The notes under the pieces: model-generated
What the model saw: only the letters and a program-made list of their open reading frames with translations
Database searches by the model: none
What the model was told of the DNA's origin: nothing
Position numbers and translations under genes: made by a program
Origin: Aporhodopirellula aestuarii
Lineage (GTDB): Bacteria; Planctomycetota; Planctomycetia; Pirellulales; Pirellulaceae
Assembly (NCBI RefSeq): GCF_023701485.1
Contig: NZ_JAMQBK010000025.1
Location: 6,620-70,619 of the forward strand
DNA length: 64,000 nucleotides
Direction of reading: 5' to 3'
Shown here: one piece after another, positions 23,239 through 31,836 of the stretch
How positions within the stretch are numbered: position 1 is the first letter of the stretch
How the letters are laid out: every line of letters starts with the position of its first letter

Positions 23239-23405
23239 TCTGGAAGATTCTAAGCAAGTGGTTTGGGCGTTGTTCCCTCGAGTCCTGGAAATCAGGGACG
23301 CGTCCATGCCGCTTCTGAAATGAGCGTTTAATCGATCCGTTGTTTCCTTGCGCGGTACTGTGGATCACCTGCAGCACTGTTCCGTTTGCTTTTCGTGTTG
23401 CCCCC

Positions 23406-24470
23406 ATGAACTTCGACCACCGCTCCTTGCTCAGCGGGCAAACGAAGGGCCCTGTGGCTGCTTCGGCACGTCTCTCCCTGCGAGCGGCGAGTCTCTTCTA
23501 TGGTGTTGCTGCCCGGGTTCGTCGGTTTCAGTACGACACTCAACGCAAGCCGATTCACCACGCCGACGTGCCCGTTATCAGCGTCGGTAACCTGACGACC
23601 GGCGGTACCGGGAAAACGCCCGTCGTTTGTGATATCTGTGCTCGGCTGCGTCGTCTCGGGCTTCGCGTCTCGATCATCAGTCGCGGGTATGGCGCCGGCG
23701 AAAGCGGCATGAACGATGAAGCTCTCGAGTTGGCGGAACGATTACCTGACGTCCCGCACGTGCAGCATCCTGATCGAGTCGAAGCGGCCCGGATCGCGGT
23801 CGATGAGCTTGAGGCAGAAGTCCTTGTGATGGACGACGGCTTCCAGCACCGCAGACTGTTTCGTGATCTAGACATCGTGGTCGTCGACGCGACCTGTCCC
23901 TTTGGTTTCGGTTACATGCTGCCCCGTGGTTACTTGCGTGAGCCCATCAGCAGCCTCCGACGTGCTGGTGCGGTCATCCTGACGCGAACCGATCAAGTGG
24001 ATTCGGCGGTACGCGATCGCATCCGCACACAGATCCAAAAATACGTCGGCAGTCGACCGCTGATCGAAACCACGCATCGGCCCGCGAACATCGTGCTGGA
24101 CCGAGGTCGAACCGAGCCGATCGAATCGCTCGAAGGTCGGCGCGTGGCACTCGTGTCGGCGATCGGAAATCCAGATGCGTTTGAGCAGACCATTCGTGAT
24201 TGCGGCGGCACTGTGGTAGCCCATCAGCGATTGGCGGATCACGATCCCTACGAACGCGAAACCCGTGACGAGCTACTGGCCTGGGTCGAGGAGCTTAAAA
24301 GATCAAACGCACCCGAGTTGCTCCTTTGCACACACAAAGACGCAGTCAAGCTCGAAACGGATCAAATCGCGGGTGTGCCACTCGGCTATCTTCGCATTGA
24401 CCTCGCGTACCACGACGGGGAAGACGAGTTGCAGCGTCTCGTTTCAAGCATCACGACCGCCCGAGACTGA
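23406..24470 (+). CDS. lpxK: tetraacyldisaccharide 4'-kinase (lipid A synthesis)
   Basis: LpxK phosphorylates the 4' position of the lipid A disaccharide at the inner membrane. The Walker A region [16 protein letters not shown] lies at residues 59-74, and [14 protein letters not shown] and [20 protein letters not shown] are both LpxK hallmarks. The start at ATG 23406 gives 354 residues, close to the normal length. An earlier in-frame ATG at 23340 would add a cysteine-rich stretch not usual in the family. The gene is converging with the membrane protein at 24478, seven bases away. Confidence 0.93.
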   Translation: MNFDHRSLLSGQTKGPVAASARLSLRAASLFYGVAARVRRFQYDTQRKPIHHADVPVISVGNLTTGGTGKTPVVCDICARLRRLGLRVSIISRGYGAGESGMNDEALELAERLPDVPHVQHPDRVEAARIAVDELEAEVLVMDDGFQHRRLFRDLDIVVVDATCPFGFGYMLPRGYLREPISSLRRAGAVILTRTDQVDSAVRDRIRTQIQKYVGSRPLIETTHRPANIVLDRGRTEPIESLEGRRVALVSAIGNPDAFEQTIRDCGGTVVAHQRLADHDPYERETRDELLAWVEELKRSNAPELLLCTHKDAVKLETDQIAGVPLGYLRIDLAYHDGEDELQRLVSSITTARD

Positions 24471-24477
24471 GTCGTTG

Positions 24478-25458
24478 TTAATTCAAAACTTCACCGCCGG
24501 TGATGCGGAGATATCCGATGGCCATGGGCAACATAGCGAGCGGCGTTGTGATGATTTGCCCAACATAGAAAAGCATCGATCCGGCGGTGGCGAGAATGAA
24601 ATACACCGTCACCAGCGAAAGCGTGAGTTTGCGGTGACGCAGCGCCAAGCGTGCTCCCCACGAGAGGCTCGTCATCAAGTCGGCGCGTCCATCTGCGATC
24701 AGAAACACCGCCGGCCATAGCAACCACTGCAGCAAGAAAACGACGCCGATCGCCATCGTACCGATGCTAAGCGTGCCGACCCAAACCGCCGACTTGGGAT
24801 CCATCAAGAACGAGAGTACCACGATCGCGATCACTCCCACGCCGAACATCACCGCGATGAGTGATCCGGCGATGAGAAACAGTCCGCCGAGTCGTAGCAC
24901 GGGCCAGGGGGCGACCGCGAGCGCGTTCAGCACGCCCTTGATCAAGCCAACTGATTGAGCCGAAGAGTGGTATCGCGTGAGGGTGAGCGTGAGTCGCACG
25001 AGCACGATCATGCAGTAGGCGGAAACGGGGGCGAGCAAGAGGCCGACCAATCCGGTTCCGCCCACGGTGATCGCGAGCGTCGTTGCGTCGCCGTTTGTCG
25101 CTCCGCTGGTAAGTTGCTTCCAAAGCCCCGCCAACGCATCCGCGGGCAAGCCGATCAGTGCGATCCAAAGCAGGTTTGCGGTCAGGGATGTTAGCAGCAG
25201 AACCGGCCAGTGATCGCGTAGTCGCACGATCGCGGTCAAGAAGATCGAATCTAGCGACGAATCGACCTCGACCGAACGCATCGCGGTGAGATGCGGGGCC
25301 GCTTGATTGAGCGTGTTGTCTTTGTGCTTGGAGCCACCGTTGAAATCAAAGATCGCCTCGCACGCACCACAGGTCGCTTGCGAACAGGACGTCGTCGTAT
25401 CGATATCCAGTACGGCAAGGCATTGAGGACAGGCCGTGCGGGTACGCGGATTCCTCAT
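24478..25458 (-). CDS. multi-pass membrane protein with N-terminal zinc-ribbon-like segment
   Basis: The first 45 residues carry four cysteines in two pairs (CPQC and CGAC) like a small zinc ribbon. About five or six hydrophobic segments follow (for example WPVLLLTSLTANLLWIALIG, LVGLLLAPVSAYCMIVLV, GVGVIAIVVLSFLM, MAIGVVFLLQWLLWPAVFLI). I recognise no enzyme family. It is the last gene of a leftward group with a DUF2007 protein, pdxA and another membrane protein, starting 28 bases after that protein's stop. Function unknown. Confidence 0.8.
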   Translation of the reverse strand: MRNPRTRTACPQCLAVLDIDTTTSCSQATCGACEAIFDFNGGSKHKDNTLNQAAPHLTAMRSVEVDSSLDSIFLTAIVRLRDHWPVLLLTSLTANLLWIALIGLPADALAGLWKQLTSGATNGDATTLAITVGGTGLVGLLLAPVSAYCMIVLVRLTLTLTRYHSSAQSVGLIKGVLNALAVAPWPVLRLGGLFLIAGSLIAVMFGVGVIAIVVLSFLMDPKSAVWVGTLSIGTMAIGVVFLLQWLLWPAVFLIADGRADLMTSLSWGARLALRHRKLTLSLVTVYFILATAGSMLFYVGQIITTPLAMLPMAIGYLRITGGEVLN

Positions 25459-25486
25459 CGATTCGAATCCTGAGCGAGAATGTCCA

Positions 25487-27166
25487 TTACTTTCCTTCGC
25501 GAGATTTCGGATCCCCAGGCAGTCGATAAACCGCGTAGGTGTCGTTGCGTTCGTCGCCCAGCGGGTACACCTTCACGAGCGGCAGTTGCGGTCCAACGAC
25601 GCGGCGGTCAACCACCATCCAATCCACGCCATATTTCTCGCGGAACGTTCGGAGCCGGTCGTACCGAATCGTTACCCGCATCGTGGAGAGTTCTGTGGGG
25701 AAAATTTCCACAAATCGTTGTGCCCACAATCGCAGGCTCGCGACATCTTGAGGGATGTCTTTCCAATTAACGACTTCGGCTCGATGTGCGTACCACTTGA
25801 ACGATTGCTGGTGGCGTGGGGTCAGCAGGACGGCATCCGGCCCCGTGTTGGCCCGGACAAACCGGCAAACGTTGATCCAGTCCGCCATCGTTTTTCGTTG
25901 TTCCCAGTAGTCCGCATCACTGTGCAGTCCCAGCAAACGATTGCTATGTGAGATCGGGACCCCATCGGTGACGCGTTGCCACGTCGACAGCCCCACGTGC
26001 CAGATCGCGGTGGCAAATACCAGCACGCTGGCGACGCTGCCCGCGGCGAGTTGATCCCATCGAGCGGTGTCACGCAGTCGCAGCCAGAGCGACGATTGGT
26101 CCGACGACGACTGACGCGTGATCAGTTGCGAAATCAGTCCCGCGGTACTGCACGCCAGCGCGAGTGGAGTGATCGCATCGGCCAACCGGAACCAATAGAA
26201 CCGCAACAGTTTAGCCGCCAGGTTCGGTGCAACCGCTGGTAACATCCCCACGCCGAGTCCGACGAGGCTGATCGTGATCGCGCCGGCGGCAAAGGCGCCC
26301 ATCGCGATGATTCGCCGTCGCCGCGGCGGAGTGGCTGTCCGGTAATCAAGCCACATCAACGCAAACATCATCATCGTGATGATCGCGTGCCGCACGTACC
26401 AATCGAAATGGAAAGCGGACGGCAGCAAGTGATGCGAGATGCGAAAATAGGCGTACACACGTGCTGCTGACGTCGCTTCCGCGGGCGAAGCACCCGCCGA
26501 CATGGCGAACGCGGGCAGCAGACCGAGGAGTGAAATGGCACCTCCGGCGAATAACGCGGGGGTGAAGAATCGACGTGGCGGGGATTTACCGTGTCGTCGG
26601 AACCGTTCGAGGTAAATGAACGCAACCGTCCCCGCGACCACCGACCATCCGCCGGTCAAAACATGCAGCGCCGCGGCGCTGCCGAAGAGCAGCCACGTCG
26701 CACTCCAGTTACGCCGCAGCAATTCAGACACGCCAAACAAGACGAGCCCATAAGCGGGGACTTTGGCCTCGATTCCACCGATTACCCATTCGCCGGCGAG
26801 GTTGCCTTCTTGAATCCCTGCGATCCAAACGACGGCGACGACGGGAGCGAGAAAGGGTGGCAATCGCAGTTGTCGGCATAAACGCATCAACCCGCCGGCG
26901 AGTAACCCCCAGCCGATAAATCGACCAATCCACGCCGTCGTTGAGAGCGACCAGAAAAGCGTCGGCCAACCGAACAGCCAGTAATAAACCGCGTGAGCTT
27001 TCCCGGAGGCGACAAACAGATCGTTGCGACACCACGCCGGGTCCCAGAAGTTTTTAGCCTTCGCGAGATAGTGGGCTTCGTTCACTCCCGGCGGTGCGTC
27101 GCCCGCATAAACGAAAAACAATCCCACGATCGCCGCCCAGCCCAGCCATCGTTCCGTATGCCGCAT
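25487..27166 (-). CDS. multi-pass membrane protein, possibly DUF6798-like
   Basis: A protein of about 559 residues with some nine to eleven hydrophobic segments. It opens with RHTERWLGWAAIVGLFFVYAG and GVNEAHYLAKAKNFWDP, and has a soluble C-terminal domain with LLTPRHQQSFKWYAHRAEV and YDRLRTFREKYGVDWMVVD. The overall plan (membrane helices, then a soluble tail with an R-x-E-V-x-x-W motif) resembles planctomycete families of GT-C-like or DUF6798 type, but I cannot prove a transfer reaction. The ATG at 27166 overlaps the pdxA stop by one base (TGATG), so translation is coupled. An upstream start at 27244 would run into pdxA and is unlikely. Confidence 0.75.
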   Translation of the reverse strand: MRHTERWLGWAAIVGLFFVYAGDAPPGVNEAHYLAKAKNFWDPAWCRNDLFVASGKAHAVYYWLFGWPTLFWSLSTTAWIGRFIGWGLLAGGLMRLCRQLRLPPFLAPVVAVVWIAGIQEGNLAGEWVIGGIEAKVPAYGLVLFGVSELLRRNWSATWLLFGSAAALHVLTGGWSVVAGTVAFIYLERFRRHGKSPPRRFFTPALFAGGAISLLGLLPAFAMSAGASPAEATSAARVYAYFRISHHLLPSAFHFDWYVRHAIITMMMFALMWLDYRTATPPRRRRIIAMGAFAAGAITISLVGLGVGMLPAVAPNLAAKLLRFYWFRLADAITPLALACSTAGLISQLITRQSSSDQSSLWLRLRDTARWDQLAAGSVASVLVFATAIWHVGLSTWQRVTDGVPISHSNRLLGLHSDADYWEQRKTMADWINVCRFVRANTGPDAVLLTPRHQQSFKWYAHRAEVVNWKDIPQDVASLRLWAQRFVEIFPTELSTMRVTIRYDRLRTFREKYGVDWMVVDRRVVGPQLPLVKVYPLGDERNDTYAVYRLPGDPKSREGK

Positions 27167-28203
27167 CACGCTACCGACTCGACTAATTCCGACGCCAAAC
27201 GGATCGCCGCGATCATGCTGTGCGGCGAAGCCGTTCCTTTCCAAGCGAGGTCCATCGCGGTGCCATGGTCGACGCTCGTCCGCACGATTGGCAGTCCGAG
27301 CGTGACGTTGACCGCGTCATCAAACGAGAGTGCTTTGAGCGGAATGAGGCCTTGGTCATGATACAGGCACACGTAGACGTCGACCCGTTCCCGCATGGCG
27401 GGTGTGAAGGCGGTGTCCGGCGGCAGTGGGCCATGCACGTCCCAGCCTTCCCGGCGTGCGGTTTCGATCGCTGGGGTAACGATGCGTTCTTCTTCGCCGT
27501 GGCTGAACATGCCATGTTCCCCGGCGTGTGGGTTCAACCCGCACACACCGATTCGCGGCGGCAAAAGGCTCCCACGCCGGCGGTTGCGTCGCTGCATCGC
27601 CCGGCCTGCCATGGCAATCGTTCGGGCGAGTGAATCGGCGTCGAGCAAGCCCGGTACATCGGCCAAGGGGACATGAATCGTTTCTAAAACACAGGCGATC
27701 GTGTCGCTGGCAAGCATCATCCGCACATCAACAGGCTGCCCATCGATCGACATGCCGACCCGGTGCGCGAGCAGTTCGGTATGCCCTGGGAATTCGATCC
27801 CGGCTTGCATCCATGCTTCTTTCTGAATCGGACCGGTGACAACCGCATCGACAATTCCCGCAACCGCGGCATCAATCGCGACGCACATCGTTTCATAAGA
27901 GGCTCTTCCCGTTTCCGCCGAATACGTTCCCGGTGTCACTGCATCGGCGTTCAGTTGTCCGCAGTCGATGATGCAACCGCTGGAATCGGCAGGAAGATTG
28001 ACGACTTGGTCGAGAGAGATCGTTTCGGGCAAGGCGAGGTTCATCGATTTCGCAACACGCGCGAATAATTTGGCGTCCCCCAAGAGCAGCGGGATGCCCG
28101 ATTGAAGGACCACGTCTCGTTGCCACACACGCAGGGCTAATTCGGGGCCGATACCACCGCCATCGCCCATCGTGATTGCTAGCTTGGGGCGTGTTTCACT
28201 CAT
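27166..28203 (-). CDS. pdxA: 4-hydroxythreonine-4-phosphate dehydrogenase
   Basis: PdxA oxidises 4-phosphohydroxy-threonine in the DXP-dependent vitamin B6 pathway. Hallmarks are [13 protein letters not shown] near the start, the metal-site histidines in [23 protein letters not shown] and [11 protein letters not shown], and [10 protein letters not shown]. The ATG at 28203 gives 345 residues. It overlaps the stop of the DUF2007 gene by eight bases, and the distant upstream start at 28257 lies fully inside that gene. Confidence 0.93.
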   Translation of the reverse strand: MSETRPKLAITMGDGGGIGPELALRVWQRDVVLQSGIPLLLGDAKLFARVAKSMNLALPETISLDQVVNLPADSSGCIIDCGQLNADAVTPGTYSAETGRASYETMCVAIDAAVAGIVDAVVTGPIQKEAWMQAGIEFPGHTELLAHRVGMSIDGQPVDVRMMLASDTIACVLETIHVPLADVPGLLDADSLARTIAMAGRAMQRRNRRRGSLLPPRIGVCGLNPHAGEHGMFSHGEEERIVTPAIETARREGWDVHGPLPPDTAFTPAMRERVDVYVCLYHDQGLIPLKALSFDDAVNVTLGLPIVRTSVDHGTAMDLAWKGTASPHSMIAAIRLASELVESVA

Positions 28204-28453
28204 TCTCGCGTTTGATCTCGTTGAGGATTTTCGTCGCCCGCTCAGCATCTTTTTCAAATACTTTTATCTGCACCAATCCAGGGGCTTCGGCACGGAAACC
28301 AGCGGTGAATCCACCCACCGCAATGGCTCGAATTCCTTCATCGGCCAAAACATTCACGAGGACACCTGCCGTCAGCTCGTTGGCACGCTCCGCAACGGTC
28401 ACTAAATTAGCCTCGTCGAGCAGGTCGTCGTTCTCATCGGAGGGCATGTTCAT
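28196..28453 (-). CDS. DUF2007-type small protein
   Basis: An 85-residue protein. [28 protein letters not shown] and the later [17 protein letters not shown] match the single alpha/beta domain of DUF2007 (ferredoxin-like ACT-type fold, called putative signal-transducing). It is the first gene of the leftward pdxA operon. Its target is unknown. Confidence 0.75.
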   Translation of the reverse strand: MNMPSDENDDLLDEANLVTVAERANELTAGVLVNVLADEGIRAIAVGGFTAGFRAEAPGLVQIKVFEKDAERATKILNEIKRENE

Positions 28454-28538
28454 CGTTTTGTTCTTTTAAATTGAATCTTTTAAACCGTTATCATGGTGCT
28501 CGCACATTCAGCAGGCAACACGATACAATACCCACACC

Positions 28539-29504
28539 ATGAACGAACCCACCATCATTCTCTCGGGAACCGATCCCGATCTGCCGAAGGATGTACCTCC
28601 CGGGCTAAAACGATACACAGGCAAGCGAGAAATGGCGCGGGGAGGCACCGCCGTCTTGCAATCCGCCTTCGACCCGGTGACCGGTCGGACGGTGGCGATC
28701 AAAAAATTGCTGCCTGAGACTCGCTTTGATCGTCGCGAACGGCGTCGGCTCTTGCGTGAAGCTCGCGTGACGGCGCAGTTGCAGCACCCCAACACGGTCC
28801 CAGTATACGATATCGGGGAGGATGACGTCGAAGGCGTGTACTTCGTCATGAAACGGATTTCCGGTGAGAATCTTTTCGAGATTCTCAAGCGGATCGCCCG
28901 GGGCGACGAGCAAGCAATTGAGGCGTATCCGATCCCACGCCGGATCGAAATTGTCATGGCGGCGTGCCAGGCCCTCGCTTACGCACACGCCCGCGGGGTG
29001 ATTCACCGCGACGTCAAACCAGAAAACATTTGGGTTGGAAACTTTGGCGAAGTCATTTTGCTCGATTGGGGTGTTGCCAAAGTTTGGGGGCATGCCGACG
29101 ACAACGAACCGATCCAGCAAAGCACGCTCGCGCTCGGTCCAGAGATTGATACGCCGCAATTGCAAACCCTGACCGGCGGCGGCCAACGTCCGGGAACGCC
29201 GCTCTACATGTCGCCCGAACAAATCGTCGGGAACCGAACGATCGACGAACGCAGCGACGTCTTCAGTACCGGAGTCGTGCTGTACGAAGTCATGGCGATT
29301 CGGGAGCCGTTCCGAGGCAAAACGATTGACGAAACGTTCGAGAATATTCGGCATCGCGAGGTCGAGCCGCCAAGCGAACGGTCGCCGCAGTACAACATTC
29401 CGAAAGCGATTGACGCCATTGTCGAACGAGCACTTCAAAAACGTCCTGAGAAACGTTATCAGATGATGCGGGATTTGATTGCCGATCTCCGGGACCTCGT
29501 TTGA
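28539..29504 (+). CDS. Ser/Thr protein kinase, soluble, Hanks type
   Basis: A 321-residue kinase made of a catalytic domain only, with no transmembrane segment or sensor domain. Visible motifs are a weakened Gly loop (ARGGTAV, 34-39), VAIKK with K55, alpha-C E74, catalytic HRDVKPEN (H156, D158, N163), DWG at 176-178 in place of DFG, GTPLYMSPEQ (about 219-228) and RSD with D240. All catalytic residues are present, so it should be active. Its stop overlaps the TTG start of the TOPRIM gene (29501-29504), so the two proteins are co-translated. It is divergent from the pdxA operon; the 85-base gap must hold both promoters. Confidence 0.9.
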   Translation: MNEPTIILSGTDPDLPKDVPPGLKRYTGKREMARGGTAVLQSAFDPVTGRTVAIKKLLPETRFDRRERRRLLREARVTAQLQHPNTVPVYDIGEDDVEGVYFVMKRISGENLFEILKRIARGDEQAIEAYPIPRRIEIVMAACQALAYAHARGVIHRDVKPENIWVGNFGEVILLDWGVAKVWGHADDNEPIQQSTLALGPEIDTPQLQTLTGGGQRPGTPLYMSPEQIVGNRTIDERSDVFSTGVVLYEVMAIREPFRGKTIDETFENIRHREVEPPSERSPQYNIPKAIDAIVERALQKRPEKRYQMMRDLIADLRDLV

Positions 29505-30253
29505 TCGCATACGGAAAACAGCCGACCCACTACCCTTGCGAGGTCGTTGGGCCGGTCGGTTCGGTTCCGCCCCAGTCGGTTCCGTCCCTGTCAGTTCACA
29601 GTACCGTGCCGGGAACCGAATGCTTGATCGTCGAAGGCGACAGCGCGGCGAAGTCGGTCGATCAAGTTCGCGACGCTCGGCATCAAGCGATCTTGGCACT
29701 GCAAGGGAAACCGCTCAATGCCATCAAAGCGGGACGCGCCGCGGTGAGGAAGAACGAAGTCTTTTTGCGAGTCTTCGAAACACTGCTGGGTTATCGATCA
29801 TCGGACACCAGCGGCGTGAACGACCCTCTCGTCCGATTGGCGTCGTCGCAGCACTGTGTGTATGAGTCGATTGTCCTATTGATGGACCCCGACGCCGACG
29901 GCATCCACTGCGGCGTTTTAATGATGGCGTTCTTTCGGAAATTTGCGGCTGATCTCATCCGTGCGGGACGGCTACACGTGGTTCGTCCGCCGATGTTTGT
30001 ATTCCGACTGCCCGGCCATGCTCGCTTGGATCCGTCACAGTGGCCCGTCGCTTCGAGCCCCGAACATGCCGACGCGATCGAGCGAACATTGCGTCAACAC
30101 GGGGTGGACCGTTTTGAAAAAATTCGTCATCGCGGTTTGGGTAGCCTCGATATCCCATTGTTGGGGTACAGCTGTGTCGATCCGGTTTCGCGACGTCAGT
30201 CGTCTTTGACGATCAAAGAAGTCGACAGCGCGATCACCCTGTTCGGCGGCTAA
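29501..30253 (+). CDS. TOPRIM-only protein resembling the GyrB/ParE C-terminal half
   Basis: Motifs align with the TOPRIM domain of type IIA topoisomerase B subunits: VEGDSA with E45, QGKPLNAIKA, and LLMDPDADGIH with D129, D131 and D133, followed by PPMFVF. The final RHRGLGSL ... VDPVSRRQSSLTI matches the conserved YKGLGEM ... DPETRRLLQV tail. All four metal-binding acids are kept. The whole ATPase/transducer half is missing, and the E. coli-type insert is absent. The protein is 250 residues and starts with TTG overlapping the kinase stop. It could cut or bind DNA with a partner, or be a regulator; the function is unknown. It is not an obvious fragment, because the frame is intact and ends properly. 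Confidence 0.8.
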   Translation: MIAYGKQPTHYPCEVVGPVGSVPPQSVPSLSVHSTVPGTECLIVEGDSAAKSVDQVRDARHQAILALQGKPLNAIKAGRAAVRKNEVFLRVFETLLGYRSSDTSGVNDPLVRLASSQHCVYESIVLLMDPDADGIHCGVLMMAFFRKFAADLIRAGRLHVVRPPMFVFRLPGHARLDPSQWPVASSPEHADAIERTLRQHGVDRFEKIRHRGLGSLDIPLLGYSCVDPVSRRQSSLTIKEVDSAITLFGG

Positions 30254-30644
30254 TGTTTCGTCAGCATTGAAACATCGAGCGAGACCGGACGGCGCACGCC
30301 GTTCCGCAAAATCTTTTTAGCGGCAGGACGCGAGCCCTCCGGTGTGTGCACTGGTACCCAATAAACAACCATGCGACTCATCCGGCACCGCCACAATAGG
30401 CCTGTGTTCGAGGCGTGACACCCAGCGGCTTGCGACGCTCCGCTATCAAGTACTTCCTAGCGGCAGGGTGCGGAGCCCTCCGGTTCCAGCAACCCTTGCG
30501 ATTAGGCTACGCGAAACGCCATAACCTTCGCTCGTTCGTAACCGGTGGCAATGGCAACCCTGATTAACGCGAACATTCGTTAACGCCGCAAACGGACCGA
30601 ATCACCACATCCAACAGATGCCGTTTCATGGAAGGATGACGCGA
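30254..30644. other. intergenic region with degenerate P1 repeat pieces
   Basis: Holds half-copies of the P1 palindrome: GGACGGCGCACGCCGTTCCGC (30287-30307), AGCGGCAGGACGCGAGCC (30319-30336) and a similar block at 30459-30485. It separates the rightward TOPRIM gene from the leftward rnc. I see no gene here. Confidence 0.55.
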
Positions 30645-31568
30645 CTATTTTCGTTTGTCGTTCGTGGCCGCGTCATCGACATCGTCGCTGCGGTGCGGAA
30701 TCGGCTGTTGGTGCAGTTCCGCCAAAGCATTCGCTGCGGCACGCTGCTCGGCGTCCTTCTTGTTGTTACCCCAGGCAGGTGCGAAGGCGCGTTGGTCGAT
30801 GACAGCGCCGATCAAAAACGTCTTGCGGTGATCCGGGCCGCTTTCTCGGATCAATTTGTAGACCGGCGTGGAGGCGAGTTCACGCTGTGCGTATTGTTGC
30901 AACACAGACTTATGATTGCCCGAACCTTGGGTGTCGACCGCGAGCCGCACTTCTTCAGCGAGCCACTGCTTCAGTCGATCTCGCACAACGTCGGCACCAC
31001 CATCGAGGTAAAGTGCCGCGATCACGGATTCGAATACATCGCTGACCAGCGACCGGGGGTAACTCCGGTTGCGAGTCACGCCTCGTCCGACGATCAAACA
31101 TTCATCGAGTCCGAGTTGGGTTGCGGTCCGTCCGCATGCCCGCCTGCTGACGACGGCGGACTTGATCTTCGTCAGATCGCCCTCGCTGTACTCGGGGTAT
31201 TCCTCAAACAGCCATTGGCAAACGGTCATCCCCAAGATGGCGTCGCCGAGAAATTCGAGCCGTTCATTACTCGACAACCGATTGGCGGCGCCGGAGGCGT
31301 GAGTCAACGCGGCTTTTAACAGCGAGGGGTCTTTGAATTGGTAGTCCAGGATTTCCTGGCATCGCTGAATCTTGGCGTCTGAGTCCGCGTAGGGTTGGTC
31401 CGCCGCGGCGGTGTCGATCAAGTGAATCGCGCCTGGGTGATTGGTGCGTTGATCGGCAACGAATTGCCCAGGCCCCGCAAGGTCTGAGTCAGACGGGGGC
31501 GGAGCAGGAGAGACGGCGCGGGTGTTCGGGGCATCCTCAGATGCCGGGTCGGATTCTGCAGCGGGCAA
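30645..31568 (-). CDS. rnc: ribonuclease III
   Basis: Cuts double-stranded RNA in rRNA and mRNA processing. The signature NERLEFLGDAIL lies at 101-112, with E102 and D109 as metal ligands, and SDVFESVIAALYLD supplies D177 and E180. A C-terminal double-stranded-RNA-binding domain follows (NHKSVLQQYAQREL ... WGNNKKDAEQRAAANAL). An unusual N-terminal extension of about 65 residues rich in Ala, Pro and Asp precedes the domain. The start could be later, but no better start with a ribosome site is visible. Confidence 0.93.
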   Translation of the reverse strand: MPAAESDPASEDAPNTRAVSPAPPPSDSDLAGPGQFVADQRTNHPGAIHLIDTAAADQPYADSDAKIQRCQEILDYQFKDPSLLKAALTHASGAANRLSSNERLEFLGDAILGMTVCQWLFEEYPEYSEGDLTKIKSAVVSRRACGRTATQLGLDECLIVGRGVTRNRSYPRSLVSDVFESVIAALYLDGGADVVRDRLKQWLAEEVRLAVDTQGSGNHKSVLQQYAQRELASTPVYKLIRESGPDHRKTFLIGAVIDQRAFAPAWGNNKKDAEQRAAANALAELHQQPIPHRSDDVDDAATNDKRK

Positions 31569-31836
31569 TGGAAAACCGTTGGGTAGATTGAAGAGACGAC
31601 GGTAGCTTCGTCAGGCTTCAGTCCCGCGCCGGTGGCCGAATCATCGCTTTCGGCCACCGGTGAGTGACTGTGTCAACGCGTTCAGAATAGTCGAGTCCGC
31701 AAAGACTCGCCAGAGCGTCATCGGTGCAGGAAGAGGACTCAGTCTGGACGCCGCATGGGTCGGCAGGGTTCAATAACACGGTTCCCTCCCGGGGCCGTTT
31801 TCTCCGGCCTCTCATGCCTTTCCCGTTGAGCTGTGA

